From the NCBI GenBank assembly GCA_001303785.1, contig LJUJ01000010.1, forward strand, positions 1 to 64,000: 64,000 nt of DNA, given 5' to 3'. This document shows positions 17,651 through 26,294 of this stretch, piece after piece; the first letter of the stretch is position 1, and every line of letters begins with the position of its first letter. Below the pieces are notes generated by a model that had not been told where the DNA came from, did not search any database, and was given only the letters and a program-made list of their open reading frames with translations. A program made the position numbers and the translations under genes. Origin of the DNA: Caldifarciminota bacterium SM23_42 (lineage in GTDB: Bacteria > Hydrothermota > Tepidihabitantia > SM23-42).

Positions 17651-17684
17651 GGGGGACAGGCATAACATTTTTAACCTTTTGGCA
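17651..17684. repeat. ATGTTATGCCTGTCCCC repeat, inverted copy 2
   Basis: Reverse complement reads TGCCAAAAGGTTAAAAATG then TTATGCCTGTCCCCC. Inverted relative to copies 1 and 3. It sits in the upstream region of the OmpA-family gene. Confidence 0.8.
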
Positions 17685-17816
17685 GAAGATATCTCTCGTG
17701 CGCTTTTTTCTATTGATTAGGAGATGATAAACTGTGTTTCTTTGAAAAATAGAAAAGTCTTTGCTTGTCCCCATGTCCCACGTCCAAAGGTCGGGATACT
17801 CAGTCTAAGGAGCAGA

Positions 17817-17850
17817 AAACGTTAAAAATGTTATGCCTGTCCCCAAGTTT
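17817..17850. repeat. ATGTTATGCCTGTCCCC repeat, copy 3
   Basis: Reads AACGTTAAAAATG then TTATGCCTGTCCCCAAG. With copy 2 it brackets the 130-bp gap between the AbrB-type and OmpA genes. A further fragment, TGCTTGTCCCCATGTCCC, lies between them near 17763. Confidence 0.8.
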
Positions 17851-17852
17851 GT

Positions 17853-18125
17853 TTAGATGATATCCTTTAATATCGGGCCGAGTTTGTCTTTCACCGCATC
17901 AGAAAATTCGTCGGTCCGCACCAAGGTAATGCAACAAATTTTGTTTTCTTTTTTCCAGGGGATGACGAATAGCTTGTCACCCGGGCAGATGCCGGCCGCG
18001 TCGCGTATTTCTTTTGGCAAGACCATCTGCCCTCGCTCGTCAACGGTGACGAGAGATTCGACCTTACAGCAGGTTGATTCTTTTTCAGAACTTCCCTTAT
18101 GCGGTTTAGATTCACTTTTTTTCAT
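17853..18125 (-). CDS. AbrB/SpoVT-type DNA-binding regulator, Cys-rich
   Basis: 90 aa from ATG 18125, with AGGAGG at 18133-18138. The body is a swapped-hairpin AbrB domain: VTVDERGQMVLPKEIRDAAGICPGDKL. Two cysteine pairs flank it (STCCKVE and NKICCITL), and the C-terminus KDKLGPILKDI is conserved. This arrangement matches small AbrB-like proteins often annotated as HgcAB-associated, but no hgcA or hgcB is in the window, so that link is not supported here. The paired cysteines suggest metal or redox sensing. It probably binds the inverted repeat in its own divergent promoter region. Confidence 0.85.
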   Translation of the reverse strand: MKKSESKPHKGSSEKESTCCKVESLVTVDERGQMVLPKEIRDAAGICPGDKLFVIPWKKENKICCITLVRTDEFSDAVKDKLGPILKDII

Positions 18126-18180
18126 GCAAATAACCTCCTTTATGTCCTTCACACGATTCAGATAAATCAGTGTTCTCTGA

Positions 18181-18268
18181 ATAATATATCATATCGTTGA
18201 GTCTGTCAACCCCCTCCCCATGTGCTCGGATTGGGGAGGGTTGACAAGGAGATATGTGCATTTATACT
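18181..18268. promoter_or_regulatory. Divergent promoters inside an inverted repeat
   Basis: Minus strand: TTGACA at 18209-18204 and TATTAT at 18186-18181, spacer 17 bp, for the AbrB-type gene. Plus strand: TTGACA at 18241-18246 and TATACT at 18263-18268, spacer 16 bp, for the gene beginning at 18274. The two -35 boxes are the ends of an inverted repeat: TGTCAAC...CTCCCC on the left, GGGGAGGGTTGACA on the right. A regulator bound between them would control both directions. Confidence 0.75.
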
Positions 18269-18273
18269 AATCT

Positions 18274-19677
18274 ATGGTAGTAGCGTTTGCATTTGCACTG
18301 ATAAGTAGCGATTTCCCGATTAGCACGGCACCTAACTACACCGGGTATCCTTCGGTGTGCTATGCCAATGACCAATTCTACGTTTTTTGGATTGACCAAC
18401 GTTACCTTCCGCTGCGTTCCCTTTTCGGAGCTCGTGTTACTACCGACGGTACAGTGCTCGACCCTGATGGTCGAGAGCTCTACACGGACAGCGCTGGCTA
18501 TAGTTGTGATGCAGCCTTTGACGGGACGAATTTGCTGGCGGTCACGCGTAATCATTGTTGAACCCTGGGCGAGATAATAGGAGTGCGGGTCACTCCGGAT
18601 ATGGATACAATAAACTCGTTCGAAATTTGCCCCAAATTTGAAATTCAAACATATCCGTCAGTTGTCTTTGATGGACAAAACTACATCGTGGTGTGGAGCG
18701 ACAATAATTTCGGCGGCAATTACTACTACGTTGCGGCTGCGCGGGTCACGCCGGGCGGTGTAGTATTGGACACGGGATCCTGCATTACCAGTGGTGTTGG
18801 GTCAAGTGAGTATCGGGCAAAAATCGCTTATGACGGAAACCGTTGCCTGGTAGTTTGGCCAAAGTCAAGCGGGCCGATTTACGGCAGGTTCATTAACAGT
18901 AATTGTCAGCCCGAGGGCGATGTCTTCATCATCGGATATGCTCCGGCTGGCGGGCCGAATATTACCTTTGATGGGTCCAATTATCTTGTCGTCTGGTATA
19001 CGGGAACGTATCCCGGGCTTGAATTATATGGTCATCTGGTTTCCCCTCAAGGCGCGCTTGTAGGCAGCCCGATTAGCATTGCGCATGGAAGCGGCTGTCA
19101 TAGATGGGCTGATATCGCGTTTGATGGTACGAATTACCTGGTGGTTTGGCAGACTGGTGAGAACAATGTTGGCCAGAAGATCTATGGGCAGTTTGTCGGT
19201 ACGGATGGTTCACTCATAGGCGGTGACTTCATGATATGCGATGATAATTACAGCGAACGCTGGTGGCCTGCCGTCGCGGTTTCGGATACTAACTTCCTGA
19301 CGGTCTGGGGTCAAGGATATGCATCTGCATGCAATATCTGGGGGAACGCAGACACACCCGTTACTGCCGTAACAGAGGATCCAGGATACACGATACATGA
19401 TACAGGATTGAACTTAACTGTCCACCCGAACCCATTCTCAACACTGACGACAGTCAGCTTTGGCATAGGGCATGGCACAGAGCGTGTAACATTGAAAATC
19501 TACGATGCCACGGGTCGTTTAGTCAGACAATGGGACTATCCGACGATAAGACTATCAGACTACGTCAGTTGGGATGGGACAGACCAAGATAATCGGCAAC
19601 TGGGTAGTGGTGTTTACTTCCTGAAACTTCAGGTCGGCGATTATGGTGCCACTGAAAAGGTACCTTTAATACGATAA
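18274..19677 (+). pseudogene. Exported NYLVVW-repeat protein with in-frame stop
   Basis: One frame of 467 codons runs from ATG 18274 to TAA, broken by a single TGA at 18559-18561 (LLAVTRNHC, stop, TLGEIIGVRVTP). Both sides belong to the same repeat architecture: FDGTNYLVVW / ARVTPGGVVLD repeats, about seven copies. The end is a FlgD-like tail (VHPNPFSTLTTVSFG, IYDATGR, WDGTDQDNRQ, GSGVYFLKL). The N-terminus lacks a normal positively charged signal peptide, and an in-frame TAA lies just upstream, so the 5' end may also be lost. The ATG lies only 6 bp after the -10 box, so any transcript would be leaderless. A readthrough product or a sequence error are alternatives. Confidence 0.75.
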
Positions 19678-20108
19678 TACAGATAGTTACATAATATAAT
19701 AATTCAGAAGTAGTAAGTAACATCTGAAACTCAATAAGAATGTAGATGGGAAGTTGGCAGTTGCCGAAATATATCTCAGGGCGAGTATAACCTTTAGACT
19801 TTCGATCGTTGAGTCGCTTTTAGCCACCGCAAGAGTTAACAAAGTATTGCCCTCCCAAGAGGATCTACGACAGGTTGGGTCTGTTAGAAGGCTTTGTGTT
19901 CTTCGATAACACCGATGACAAACTGATTACACTGATGCTTTTTGGCTGCTTTTTCTGTCTTCTGATATTCTGCCTAGTGGTCTTCCGATGTCCTGATATG
20001 TGGTCTTTTAATGACACAACGACATAGTGACATAATGGATGCAAACTGACATGTATCGTGGATAATTAGATGGAGAGTAAGGATCTTTCTGTAATTAGAT
20101 AGCTGTGC
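19678..20108. other. Intergenic stretch with three repeat types
   Basis: 431 bp without a gene. 19834-19887 is a 54-bp repeat shared with 45402-45455. 19958-20000 is a CTGATAT-type phased array (TCTGATATTC, CCGATGTCCTGATATG). 20008-20054 is a TGAC array (AATGACACAACGACATAG, TGACATAATGG, TGACATG). No coding potential seen. Confidence 0.65.
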
Positions 20109-20738
20109 CTACTCGCGCCGCCAGGTTACACGGAAGTCTCGTGATGCGTCCTCGACTAGGGCGTTTACGAGTTTGCCATAGGCTCGTTCTGGATCCTCTG
20201 CATCAAAACCAAAGCCTCCGCCTTCCCAGATAGTAACATTACCGATCTCGCGCGTTTTGCTCACCGATGTGCTCCAAAGGGACGCCCCGGATTCGGTTTC
20301 AACCATTTGTGCTTCAAGCGTCGCGTCGACTTCAGCTGAGACCGACATGCCGGCAACAAACAGCAGCGCAATCGAGATATCCGGCCTCACGTCGGAAATA
20401 AACAAATCACCGGTGAAGACAGTTGCCACATCGTATTCTTCGCCAATTGCCTGAAAAGCGGCTTTGCTCAACTTATCGTGTCCAATTTCCCTAAGTACCT
20501 CAGCCACCGTACCCAGGCTAATGATTCTTATCATCTCTTGGTCCCGACGAATTGCCTCAGTGAATTTCCTTGTTGTAAAGGGAGCAAGGTCACCTTTTTT
20601 ATCGCATTCAAAGTCGATGATGCCTACTACTTCATGCTGCTTCAGGTCGATCCTGGGCGGTACCATCACCTTACGGCCACAACTGACAAATGTAGCTATC
20701 ACAACTATAGTGGTCACTACCGAAATTGCTCTTCTCAC
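20109..20738 (-). CDS. Lipoprotein, CsgG/LpoB-like fold suspected
   Basis: 209 aa, GTG start after GGGAGG. Lipoprotein signal with lipobox TFVSC at residues 16-20. The body has the pattern VGIIDFECDKKGDLAPFTTRKF, then VAEVLREIGHDKL, EEYDVATVFTGDLFISDV and LEAQMVETESGASLWS, resembling CsgG, TolB N-terminal or LpoB-like lipoproteins that assemble at the outer membrane. I could not assign a named family with certainty. No curli-like or penicillin-binding-protein partner is nearby. It has its own promoter. Confidence 0.7.
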   Translation of the reverse strand: MRRAISVVTTIVVIATFVSCGRKVMVPPRIDLKQHEVVGIIDFECDKKGDLAPFTTRKFTEAIRRDQEMIRIISLGTVAEVLREIGHDKLSKAAFQAIGEEYDVATVFTGDLFISDVRPDISIALLFVAGMSVSAEVDATLEAQMVETESGASLWSTSVSKTREIGNVTIWEGGGFGFDAEDPERAYGKLVNALVEDASRDFRVTWRRE

Positions 20739-20761
20739 ATTCGCCTCCCTTGTTTGTCTAT

Positions 20762-20790
20762 ACTATATAGTGGAAGATTGGAGAAGTCAA
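20762..20790 (-). promoter_or_regulatory. Promoter for lipoprotein gene
   Basis: Minus strand: TTGACT at 20790-20785 and TATAGT at 20767-20762, spacer 17 bp. Confidence 0.6.
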
Positions 20791-20816
20791 GACCTGTGCC
20801 TGATACACGATTCGTG

Positions 20817-20870
20817 ATGCCAGAAAGGATATCAGGGTATCAGAATAGCAGAATACCAGGGAAGAAGCGT
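20817..20870. repeat. Phased ATCAG array
   Basis: GATATCAGGGTATCAGAATA then GCAGAATACCAGGG: units of 8-10 bp of the family at 19958 and 52901-53130. It is followed by GCGTGCAGCGTAGTGCG, which resembles the TACGCT-type units at 27645 and 52855. Confidence 0.55.
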
Positions 20871-20998
20871 GCAGCGTAGTGCGTTTGGCGGTTTGCAAAA
20901 GCGATTCGTTGTGGACATTCGGTTTCGTAGCTCTACGCTGCGTTTGTCGAAAACGTAAAACGAAACCTTATCGTTTTTCGAAACCGATCAACGGGAAT

Positions 20999-21352
20999 TT
21001 AGGTGTTGAGGGTTTTTCTTATGTTTTCAAGGCGTTCTTTTGCTTCGGCGGAGCTGATTATACCCCAGAGTTTCTCGAGTTTGGCACAGGCAAATTCGTC
21101 ACAATGAGCGCAGTTTTCTACTTTTTTCTCTAAGCCGCAGGCGCGCACCTCGCACTCGTTACAGAAATTTAGCAGCCGTTTGCCGACGGTGAGACAACCG
21201 TCGCAATTAATGTCCTCTATTTTTAACGGGTATTGTTCGGATGACCATTTCTCTACAACTTTTTGCCTTTCCGCATCATCATCTTTCTGGGTAGCGATGA
21301 ATGCTGGACAACCGGTACAAACCAATCCACAGTAAGCAATCATTTCCTGCAT
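20999..21352 (-). CDS. DUF3795 cysteine-rich protein
   Basis: 117 aa from ATG 21352 with GGGAGG about 8 nt upstream. The sequence begins MIAYCGLVCTGCPAF and contains further pairs (NCDGC, FCNECEVRACG, NCAHCDEFAC), the spacing of DUF3795 proteins, which are predicted to bind zinc or an iron-sulfur cluster. Function unknown. It sits 31 bp downstream of the esterase gene stop and is probably the last gene of the minus-strand run. Confidence 0.82.
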   Translation of the reverse strand: MQEMIAYCGLVCTGCPAFIATQKDDDAERQKVVEKWSSEQYPLKIEDINCDGCLTVGKRLLNFCNECEVRACGLEKKVENCAHCDEFACAKLEKLWGIISSAEAKERLENIRKTLNT

Positions 21353-21383
21353 TTCAATCCTCCCTTCTCTGTTCCACTGTCTG

Positions 21384-22418
21384 CTACTCAATTATACCAA
21401 CTTGGCGGATGTGGTCAATAGCCCCGTCGATTTTCTCGTCTAGATCTTCTGGATACCAATGGCCGATATTGGGTGTAACGATGAACTGGTGCGGTAGCCC
21501 TTCAGCCTTGAAGGTCTCAACCATCTTCTCGTGTAAAGGCAAACGTTCATCCATTTCAGTGGTTATAAGGGTACCCCGTATGCCGCGATTCTTCGTGTCC
21601 CTGATTCTTTCAGCAGTAAAACTCTCTGGCCAATCAGGGCATAAAACGACGAAACCGCGTGCTGGTATTGTGTTAGATAGGAGAACATCTAGAGCCGCTA
21701 CTCCACCCGAAGAAAAGCCACCGATTATGACATTTTCTGTATCCACCGGGTATTCATTGACTACTTTCTGATACGCACTGGCGATCTCCCTCTTGGCAAG
21801 TTCAATGTCTCCATGCCACCAAAATCCATTCATTGAAATGACCTGAGAAGATTGGGGATATGCGACAATGAATTCTTTCCGCATTTGTTGCGAATTCCAG
21901 CGGTCTTTAAATAGCTCGATATTTTCACCGCCGCCGTGAAGCGTAATGAAGAGCGGATAGGTTTTTTTTGGTTCAAAGTCTTCCGGCGTCACAACGAGGA
22001 GATCGGGTTTAGCTTTTTTCTGTGCTTCCTGCTTTAGAGCTTCACACTGGTCCCGGATATCCTGAAAACCTTTTTTCTCTCTGAGGGGCGCCCAAGGTTC
22101 AGGTTCGAAAGCCAACAGAGAGAACCACAAGCCGCGATCCAGGGCGTACTGTAAAGCATCAATACCTTTGTCGTATTGACCCAAACGCACATACAGCAAA
22201 GCCAGATTATATGAGTTATTAAACAGGTAATCGGGAAATTTCTCGCGTGCCCACAGCAACAGGTCGACGGCTTCCTCATATTTTTCCTTCTCGTAGAGTT
22301 CACCAAGATGTTTTCGCATATCCTGATAAGTAGTGAAAGACTTGTCATATTCTTGCGTGGAATATGCGATACCCACAAGGCACGCGATACATAGGAAAAG
22401 CGATGTGTTCATGCTCAT
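21384..22418 (-). CDS. Secreted alpha/beta-hydrolase esterase with TPR-like N-terminus
   Basis: 344 aa. Signal peptide residues 1-20. Residues 30-130 are helical TPR-like (YEKEKYEEAVDLLLWAREKF, LGQYDKGIDALQYAL). Residues 140-340 are an alpha/beta hydrolase: LHGGGENIELF oxyanion region, nucleophile elbow GGFSSGGVA, aspartate near TEMDERLP and histidine in NIGHWYPED, similar to polyhydroxybutyrate depolymerase or phospholipase/carboxylesterase enzymes. The start overlaps the preceding gene stop by 4 nt (ATGA), so the two are translationally coupled. Substrate unknown. Confidence 0.85.
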   Translation of the reverse strand: MSMNTSLFLCIACLVGIAYSTQEYDKSFTTYQDMRKHLGELYEKEKYEEAVDLLLWAREKFPDYLFNNSYNLALLYVRLGQYDKGIDALQYALDRGLWFSLLAFEPEPWAPLREKKGFQDIRDQCEALKQEAQKKAKPDLLVVTPEDFEPKKTYPLFITLHGGGENIELFKDRWNSQQMRKEFIVAYPQSSQVISMNGFWWHGDIELAKREIASAYQKVVNEYPVDTENVIIGGFSSGGVAALDVLLSNTIPARGFVVLCPDWPESFTAERIRDTKNRGIRGTLITTEMDERLPLHEKMVETFKAEGLPHQFIVTPNIGHWYPEDLDEKIDGAIDHIRQVGIIE

Positions 22419-24295
22419 TTCTCTCCTAGGTTATACGCCATTACTCTGTTATCGAAAAAAGTTGGAATGATGAGAAGGTCTCTGTCTGTGATATATTCGA
22501 AATCTGCACAATAGATACCAGGAACTGATAGATCGAGAATCTTCGTAACGTCGCCAGAGGGTGTGATTCTAAATACTCTTCCCTGCCAATGTGAGACTAG
22601 ATAATTGCCGTCTTTATTGATTTTAATGCCATCGATGAAGCCTGGCCCCAGATTGGCAATCTTGCGGACTTCTTTTGTGGCCAAGTCGACGGATTTAAGG
22701 CAGTAATCACCGCTGTTACCGAAGATGAGCATATTGCCTTGAATGAGTATGGCGTTTGGATCATTCACATCTTCGCCGACAAACCATTCCTCAGACTGAT
22801 CATCAAATACTCTATAGATAACATTCTTACGTGAGTCAGAGACGTAAATGCCGCCTTCACGATCAACGGCGATGTCGTTAAGCAGCCCGGATTGGGGAAT
22901 AGGGTGTCGATTTGTTATTGTACCAACTTCTAAGTCGATTTCTACAACTCCTCCTCGTTCGACTACGAGAAGCTTGTCTTCGTGAATTATCATGCCAAGC
23001 GGATTCTTCAACCCGGCAACCCAGTCTGCATTTCTTATCTTACCATCCATGGAGACCCGTGAGATCGACTGCTGTCCTTCGTGTCTGTCGAAATTGTAGA
23101 TATCGTAGTTTGATACGTAGAGCATGTCTCTGACCGAATCATACACAACAGATTCAGGTATCTTGAAGTCCACGGTTGATTCCCAGGCTTTTTCCACGCC
23201 TTCGTATTCAAAAACTGCGTCACCGTCCTGAACCATGAAACCCCAACCGCCGAAGGCTTCGGCAACTAGCAAGAGTATTTCGTTCTCGCCTTTTTCTAGC
23301 GGCAAGTACAAATTATCAAAGAAGCCAACGATACCCGCAAAGGATGGATCGCGTGATTGATAAGCGCTGTTACCGATGAAATAAGGCTCGCCATTGAGGA
23401 AAATGCTCACCGCATCGCTGTATCCGAACCTGAAATCCAGTATTCTTTCTTTGCCTGTGATAACAGTCGTTCTTGCCAGGATACAATCTGGTTGTCGACC
23501 AAGCCTTCCTGTGTAGCGGGCTACATCAACGAGACCGGATGGGTCACTACTGACATCCTGCCATTCGATTTGCGAAAGGAGTTCTTTGTCTGGATATTGC
23601 TCCAAATCGATGTCGTTGAGTTTGAATGGCTGTGATATTTGCCATTCGGTCATTATACCTGGTACGGTATCGACCAAAGGGGGCGGATCGAAATCCAGGT
23701 CATCGGTGATTTCATATTTGAAATTCGAAAAATAGGCAGTGCCATCAGCCATGAGTCCGATTGTACCTTTGCGCTGTCCGTGCCTGAGTTCGTGGATGAC
23801 TAATGTGGGCTGTTCTGTATTGTCCACATACACACGGGCTTGTTGCCCAAGAATCTCCATCTTGATGTGTACCCATTGGTTCGGTGGGAAATCTACTGCA
23901 GCGGTGAAGCCCTCACCGTTGTACAACTGCCAACTTGTAATACCGTTACTGACTGGCGTATATTGAAGAGCGTCCGGATATAGACTCGCTCGGTGTGAAC
24001 GTATGTAGAATCTTTCAAAGTTTTCCTCAGACTGCATCCGGAACACGATGCCTGGATAGGAGCGCACTTTGTGACCGGTCACTGCAATATCGATTTCGAT
24101 TATGCCATTCTCAAACTCTATGTCTTTGAGATAAGCATATCCGACAAAACTCTTTCTGCCGAGGTGCTCGGTTACTTGGCCATTTTGAATAACCCATTGG
24201 TCAGATTCGAAATCGAAGATGTCATCTTGAGCAGATGCGTTCGTTGTGAGAATCAATGAACCCAGAAAGATTACTGTGATTGTTTTCTCTCTCAT
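22415..24295 (-). CDS. Secreted LamG-like plus SMP-30-like propeller protein
   Basis: 626 aa with a signal peptide of 22 residues. Residues 25-200 are a concanavalin-like domain of the DUF1080/LamG type (GIVFRMQSEENFERFYIRSH, WVHIKMEILGQQARVYVDN). Residues 215-370 form a beta-sandwich with FLNGEPYFIGNSAY, like PA14 or sialidase linker modules. Residues 380-626 are NHL/SMP-30-like propeller blades (ESVVYDSVRDMLYVSN, NDIAVDREGGIYVSDS, IDGIKINKDGNYLVSHWQG). It has no C-terminal sorting tail, so it is probably periplasmic or conventionally secreted. Coupled to the downstream esterase. Confidence 0.78.
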   Translation of the reverse strand: MREKTITVIFLGSLILTTNASAQDDIFDFESDQWVIQNGQVTEHLGRKSFVGYAYLKDIEFENGIIEIDIAVTGHKVRSYPGIVFRMQSEENFERFYIRSHRASLYPDALQYTPVSNGITSWQLYNGEGFTAAVDFPPNQWVHIKMEILGQQARVYVDNTEQPTLVIHELRHGQRKGTIGLMADGTAYFSNFKYEITDDLDFDPPPLVDTVPGIMTEWQISQPFKLNDIDLEQYPDKELLSQIEWQDVSSDPSGLVDVARYTGRLGRQPDCILARTTVITGKERILDFRFGYSDAVSIFLNGEPYFIGNSAYQSRDPSFAGIVGFFDNLYLPLEKGENEILLLVAEAFGGWGFMVQDGDAVFEYEGVEKAWESTVDFKIPESVVYDSVRDMLYVSNYDIYNFDRHEGQQSISRVSMDGKIRNADWVAGLKNPLGMIIHEDKLLVVERGGVVEIDLEVGTITNRHPIPQSGLLNDIAVDREGGIYVSDSRKNVIYRVFDDQSEEWFVGEDVNDPNAILIQGNMLIFGNSGDYCLKSVDLATKEVRKIANLGPGFIDGIKINKDGNYLVSHWQGRVFRITPSGDVTKILDLSVPGIYCADFEYITDRDLLIIPTFFDNRVMAYNLGEK

Positions 24296-24325
24296 GAAAG
24301 CGTCTCCTATGATGAAGGGACTGGC

Positions 24326-26284
24326 TTATTCGATTGTAGTTATCTTACTATCTGCAAAAAGAAATCTGTCGCCTTTACTCGTAGCATAGGTGATCTGCGT
24401 TGTGTAACCCTTCGTGGCGGCTTCTTCGGCAAATTCCCTGTACCGGTACGTTGCATCTCGGGCATGCATGGGTAGGACAATGGTTGGATTTAGTTTTTCG
24501 ATCGCATAGTGCACACCCAGTTGTACTGATTCGGGCGTGCCTAGTCGGCATCCGACGATCGGAAAGAAGGCGAGGTCGATTTTCATGTTTTTGTCGGCCA
24601 GTGCATCGATTTCTGGCGTATAGGTGCCGGACATGTCCATAAACCCATTAGCGTGATCGCCTGCGTGGAATATTACCAATCCATCAACTTCAACCAAAAA
24701 TCCTACACCAGTGTCGTTTGACCTAATTGTTGTAACTTTCATATCATCGAGCGCCCGTTCGGTATGTGGCCCGATTAAAGTATACTCATTATCAATCTGA
24801 CTTGGTTGAAAGCCGAGAACGTATTCGATTTTGGGTAAGTCATTCTGCCATTCAAATATTGTTGGATCGTAATGATCGGTGTGATGATGTGTGACGAAGA
24901 CTGTTACATTCTCGTCCTTGATGGCGTCGGGAACGATGTAGCCACTGGCTAGTGAAGCATCAGTTGGTAATGGACCGTTTCGATCGGTGAAATAATCGAA
25001 AATCAACAGGTGATGCTGTGTTTTTATCGCCCATCCGCTGTGCCCCAGGTGCCAGATTATTGCTTCTTTGTCATTGAGTTCTTTCTTAAGATGTGTTGAG
25101 GTTGATTTGGAAATGTCCCTGCTTTTCTTGGTTGCGCCATGCGCAATTAGGAAAGATGTAATAGAATCGAATCCATGATGCAGCGTGTGATCAAGCGAAG
25201 TCTTACCTTCAATATCCTGTGCGTTTACGTCAGCGCCCTTGTTGACCAGGAGTTCTACGATGTCATCGTACCCATTGATCGCGGCGGTGTGCAGTTCGGT
25301 CCGTCCCCAATGATTCTCCTTAATGTTCAGTTGGGCATTTTGCGATAGCAGATATTCGGTTATTGCGGAATTGCCGTCACTGACCGCAATATGCAGAGGC
25401 GTCATTTCATCATTATCAGTAATATTGATCACGGCGCCATTTTCTACTAGTAACCTCACTATATTCAGGCTATCGCGTCTGACTGCACAATGCAGCGGTG
25501 TCTGGTATTCGGCGTGGCACGTGCAGGCTTCTTTCTGTTCGATTCTATGAGGATTAACTTTGGCTCCCCGGGATATCAAGAATTGTGTAATTTCGGCATT
25601 GCGGAACGCGGCATTGGATAGCGGTGTCCAGCCAAAATCGTTCATGGCATTTATGTCTAAACCATGGGCAAGAAGCAGCTCGGCAGTCTCGACAGAGCCA
25701 GCCCCAGCGATCATGTGAAGCGGCGTGCTATTGTTGTCGTTCCTAATATCGACCCGAGCACCGTTTTCGATAAGAAGTTCTGCGATTTCTGGCGTGCTGG
25801 CCAAGAAAAGGGGTGTCATACCGACAGCATTGCGGGAATTGACGTCTGCGTCGTTTTCCAGTAAATATCTCACCATATCAAGACGTCTTCGTGCGGTCGC
25901 GAAACTCAGCGGCGTGGCTCCGTTGTCGTCCTTGTCATTGATACTTGCGCCCTTTTTGCGTAACAATTGAACAATCTCTATGCTACCGTTGATTGCCGCA
26001 CAATGGATGGGTTGACTCCCGTCGATATCGCCGATACTGAGATCCGCACCTCTTTCCAACAATTCGTTAACGATTTCTGTATTTCCATTGAACACCGCGA
26101 TGTTCAGCGGTGTCATCCATTGATCGTCTTGGGCATTCAGTGATGACGGATTTTCTTTGAGTAACTCCTTCACCCTTTTAATGTCGTTATCATTCACAGC
26201 GTCATGGATTTCTGCCGCATCTGGTAATGTACTACCGAGCAACAGAAATACTACGATGACCAATAATTTCCTGGTATCGTGCAC
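24326..26284 (-). CDS. Secreted ankyrin-repeat plus metallo-beta-lactamase fusion
   Basis: 652 aa; GTG start after AAGGAGGT. Signal peptide residues 1-24. About eleven ankyrin repeats fill residues 25-395 (TPLHIAVSDGNSAITEYLL, TPLNIAVFNGNTEIVNELL); one repeat is stretched by a CTCH insertion near residue 260. Residues 410-652 are a UlaG-like metallo-beta-lactamase fold: WHLGHSGWAIKT, zinc motif THHHTDHYD, FHAGDHANG, LPMHARDA. All expected metal ligands appear present. The ankyrin array may recruit a protein substrate or partner. It lies 10 bp downstream of an exported propeller gene, so it shares the operon. Confidence 0.9.
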   Translation of the reverse strand: MHDTRKLLVIVVFLLLGSTLPDAAEIHDAVNDNDIKRVKELLKENPSSLNAQDDQWMTPLNIAVFNGNTEIVNELLERGADLSIGDIDGSQPIHCAAINGSIEIVQLLRKKGASINDKDDNGATPLSFATARRRLDMVRYLLENDADVNSRNAVGMTPLFLASTPEIAELLIENGARVDIRNDNNSTPLHMIAGAGSVETAELLLAHGLDINAMNDFGWTPLSNAAFRNAEITQFLISRGAKVNPHRIEQKEACTCHAEYQTPLHCAVRRDSLNIVRLLVENGAVINITDNDEMTPLHIAVSDGNSAITEYLLSQNAQLNIKENHWGRTELHTAAINGYDDIVELLVNKGADVNAQDIEGKTSLDHTLHHGFDSITSFLIAHGATKKSRDISKSTSTHLKKELNDKEAIIWHLGHSGWAIKTQHHLLIFDYFTDRNGPLPTDASLASGYIVPDAIKDENVTVFVTHHHTDHYDPTIFEWQNDLPKIEYVLGFQPSQIDNEYTLIGPHTERALDDMKVTTIRSNDTGVGFLVEVDGLVIFHAGDHANGFMDMSGTYTPEIDALADKNMKIDLAFFPIVGCRLGTPESVQLGVHYAIEKLNPTIVLPMHARDATYRYREFAEEAATKGYTTQITYATSKGDRFLFADSKITTIE

Positions 26285-26294
26285 AAATACCTCC

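Noticed and set aside
20879-21133. Plus-strand frame of 84 codons
   Set aside because: Antisense to the DUF3795 gene, with low-complexity aromatic translation.
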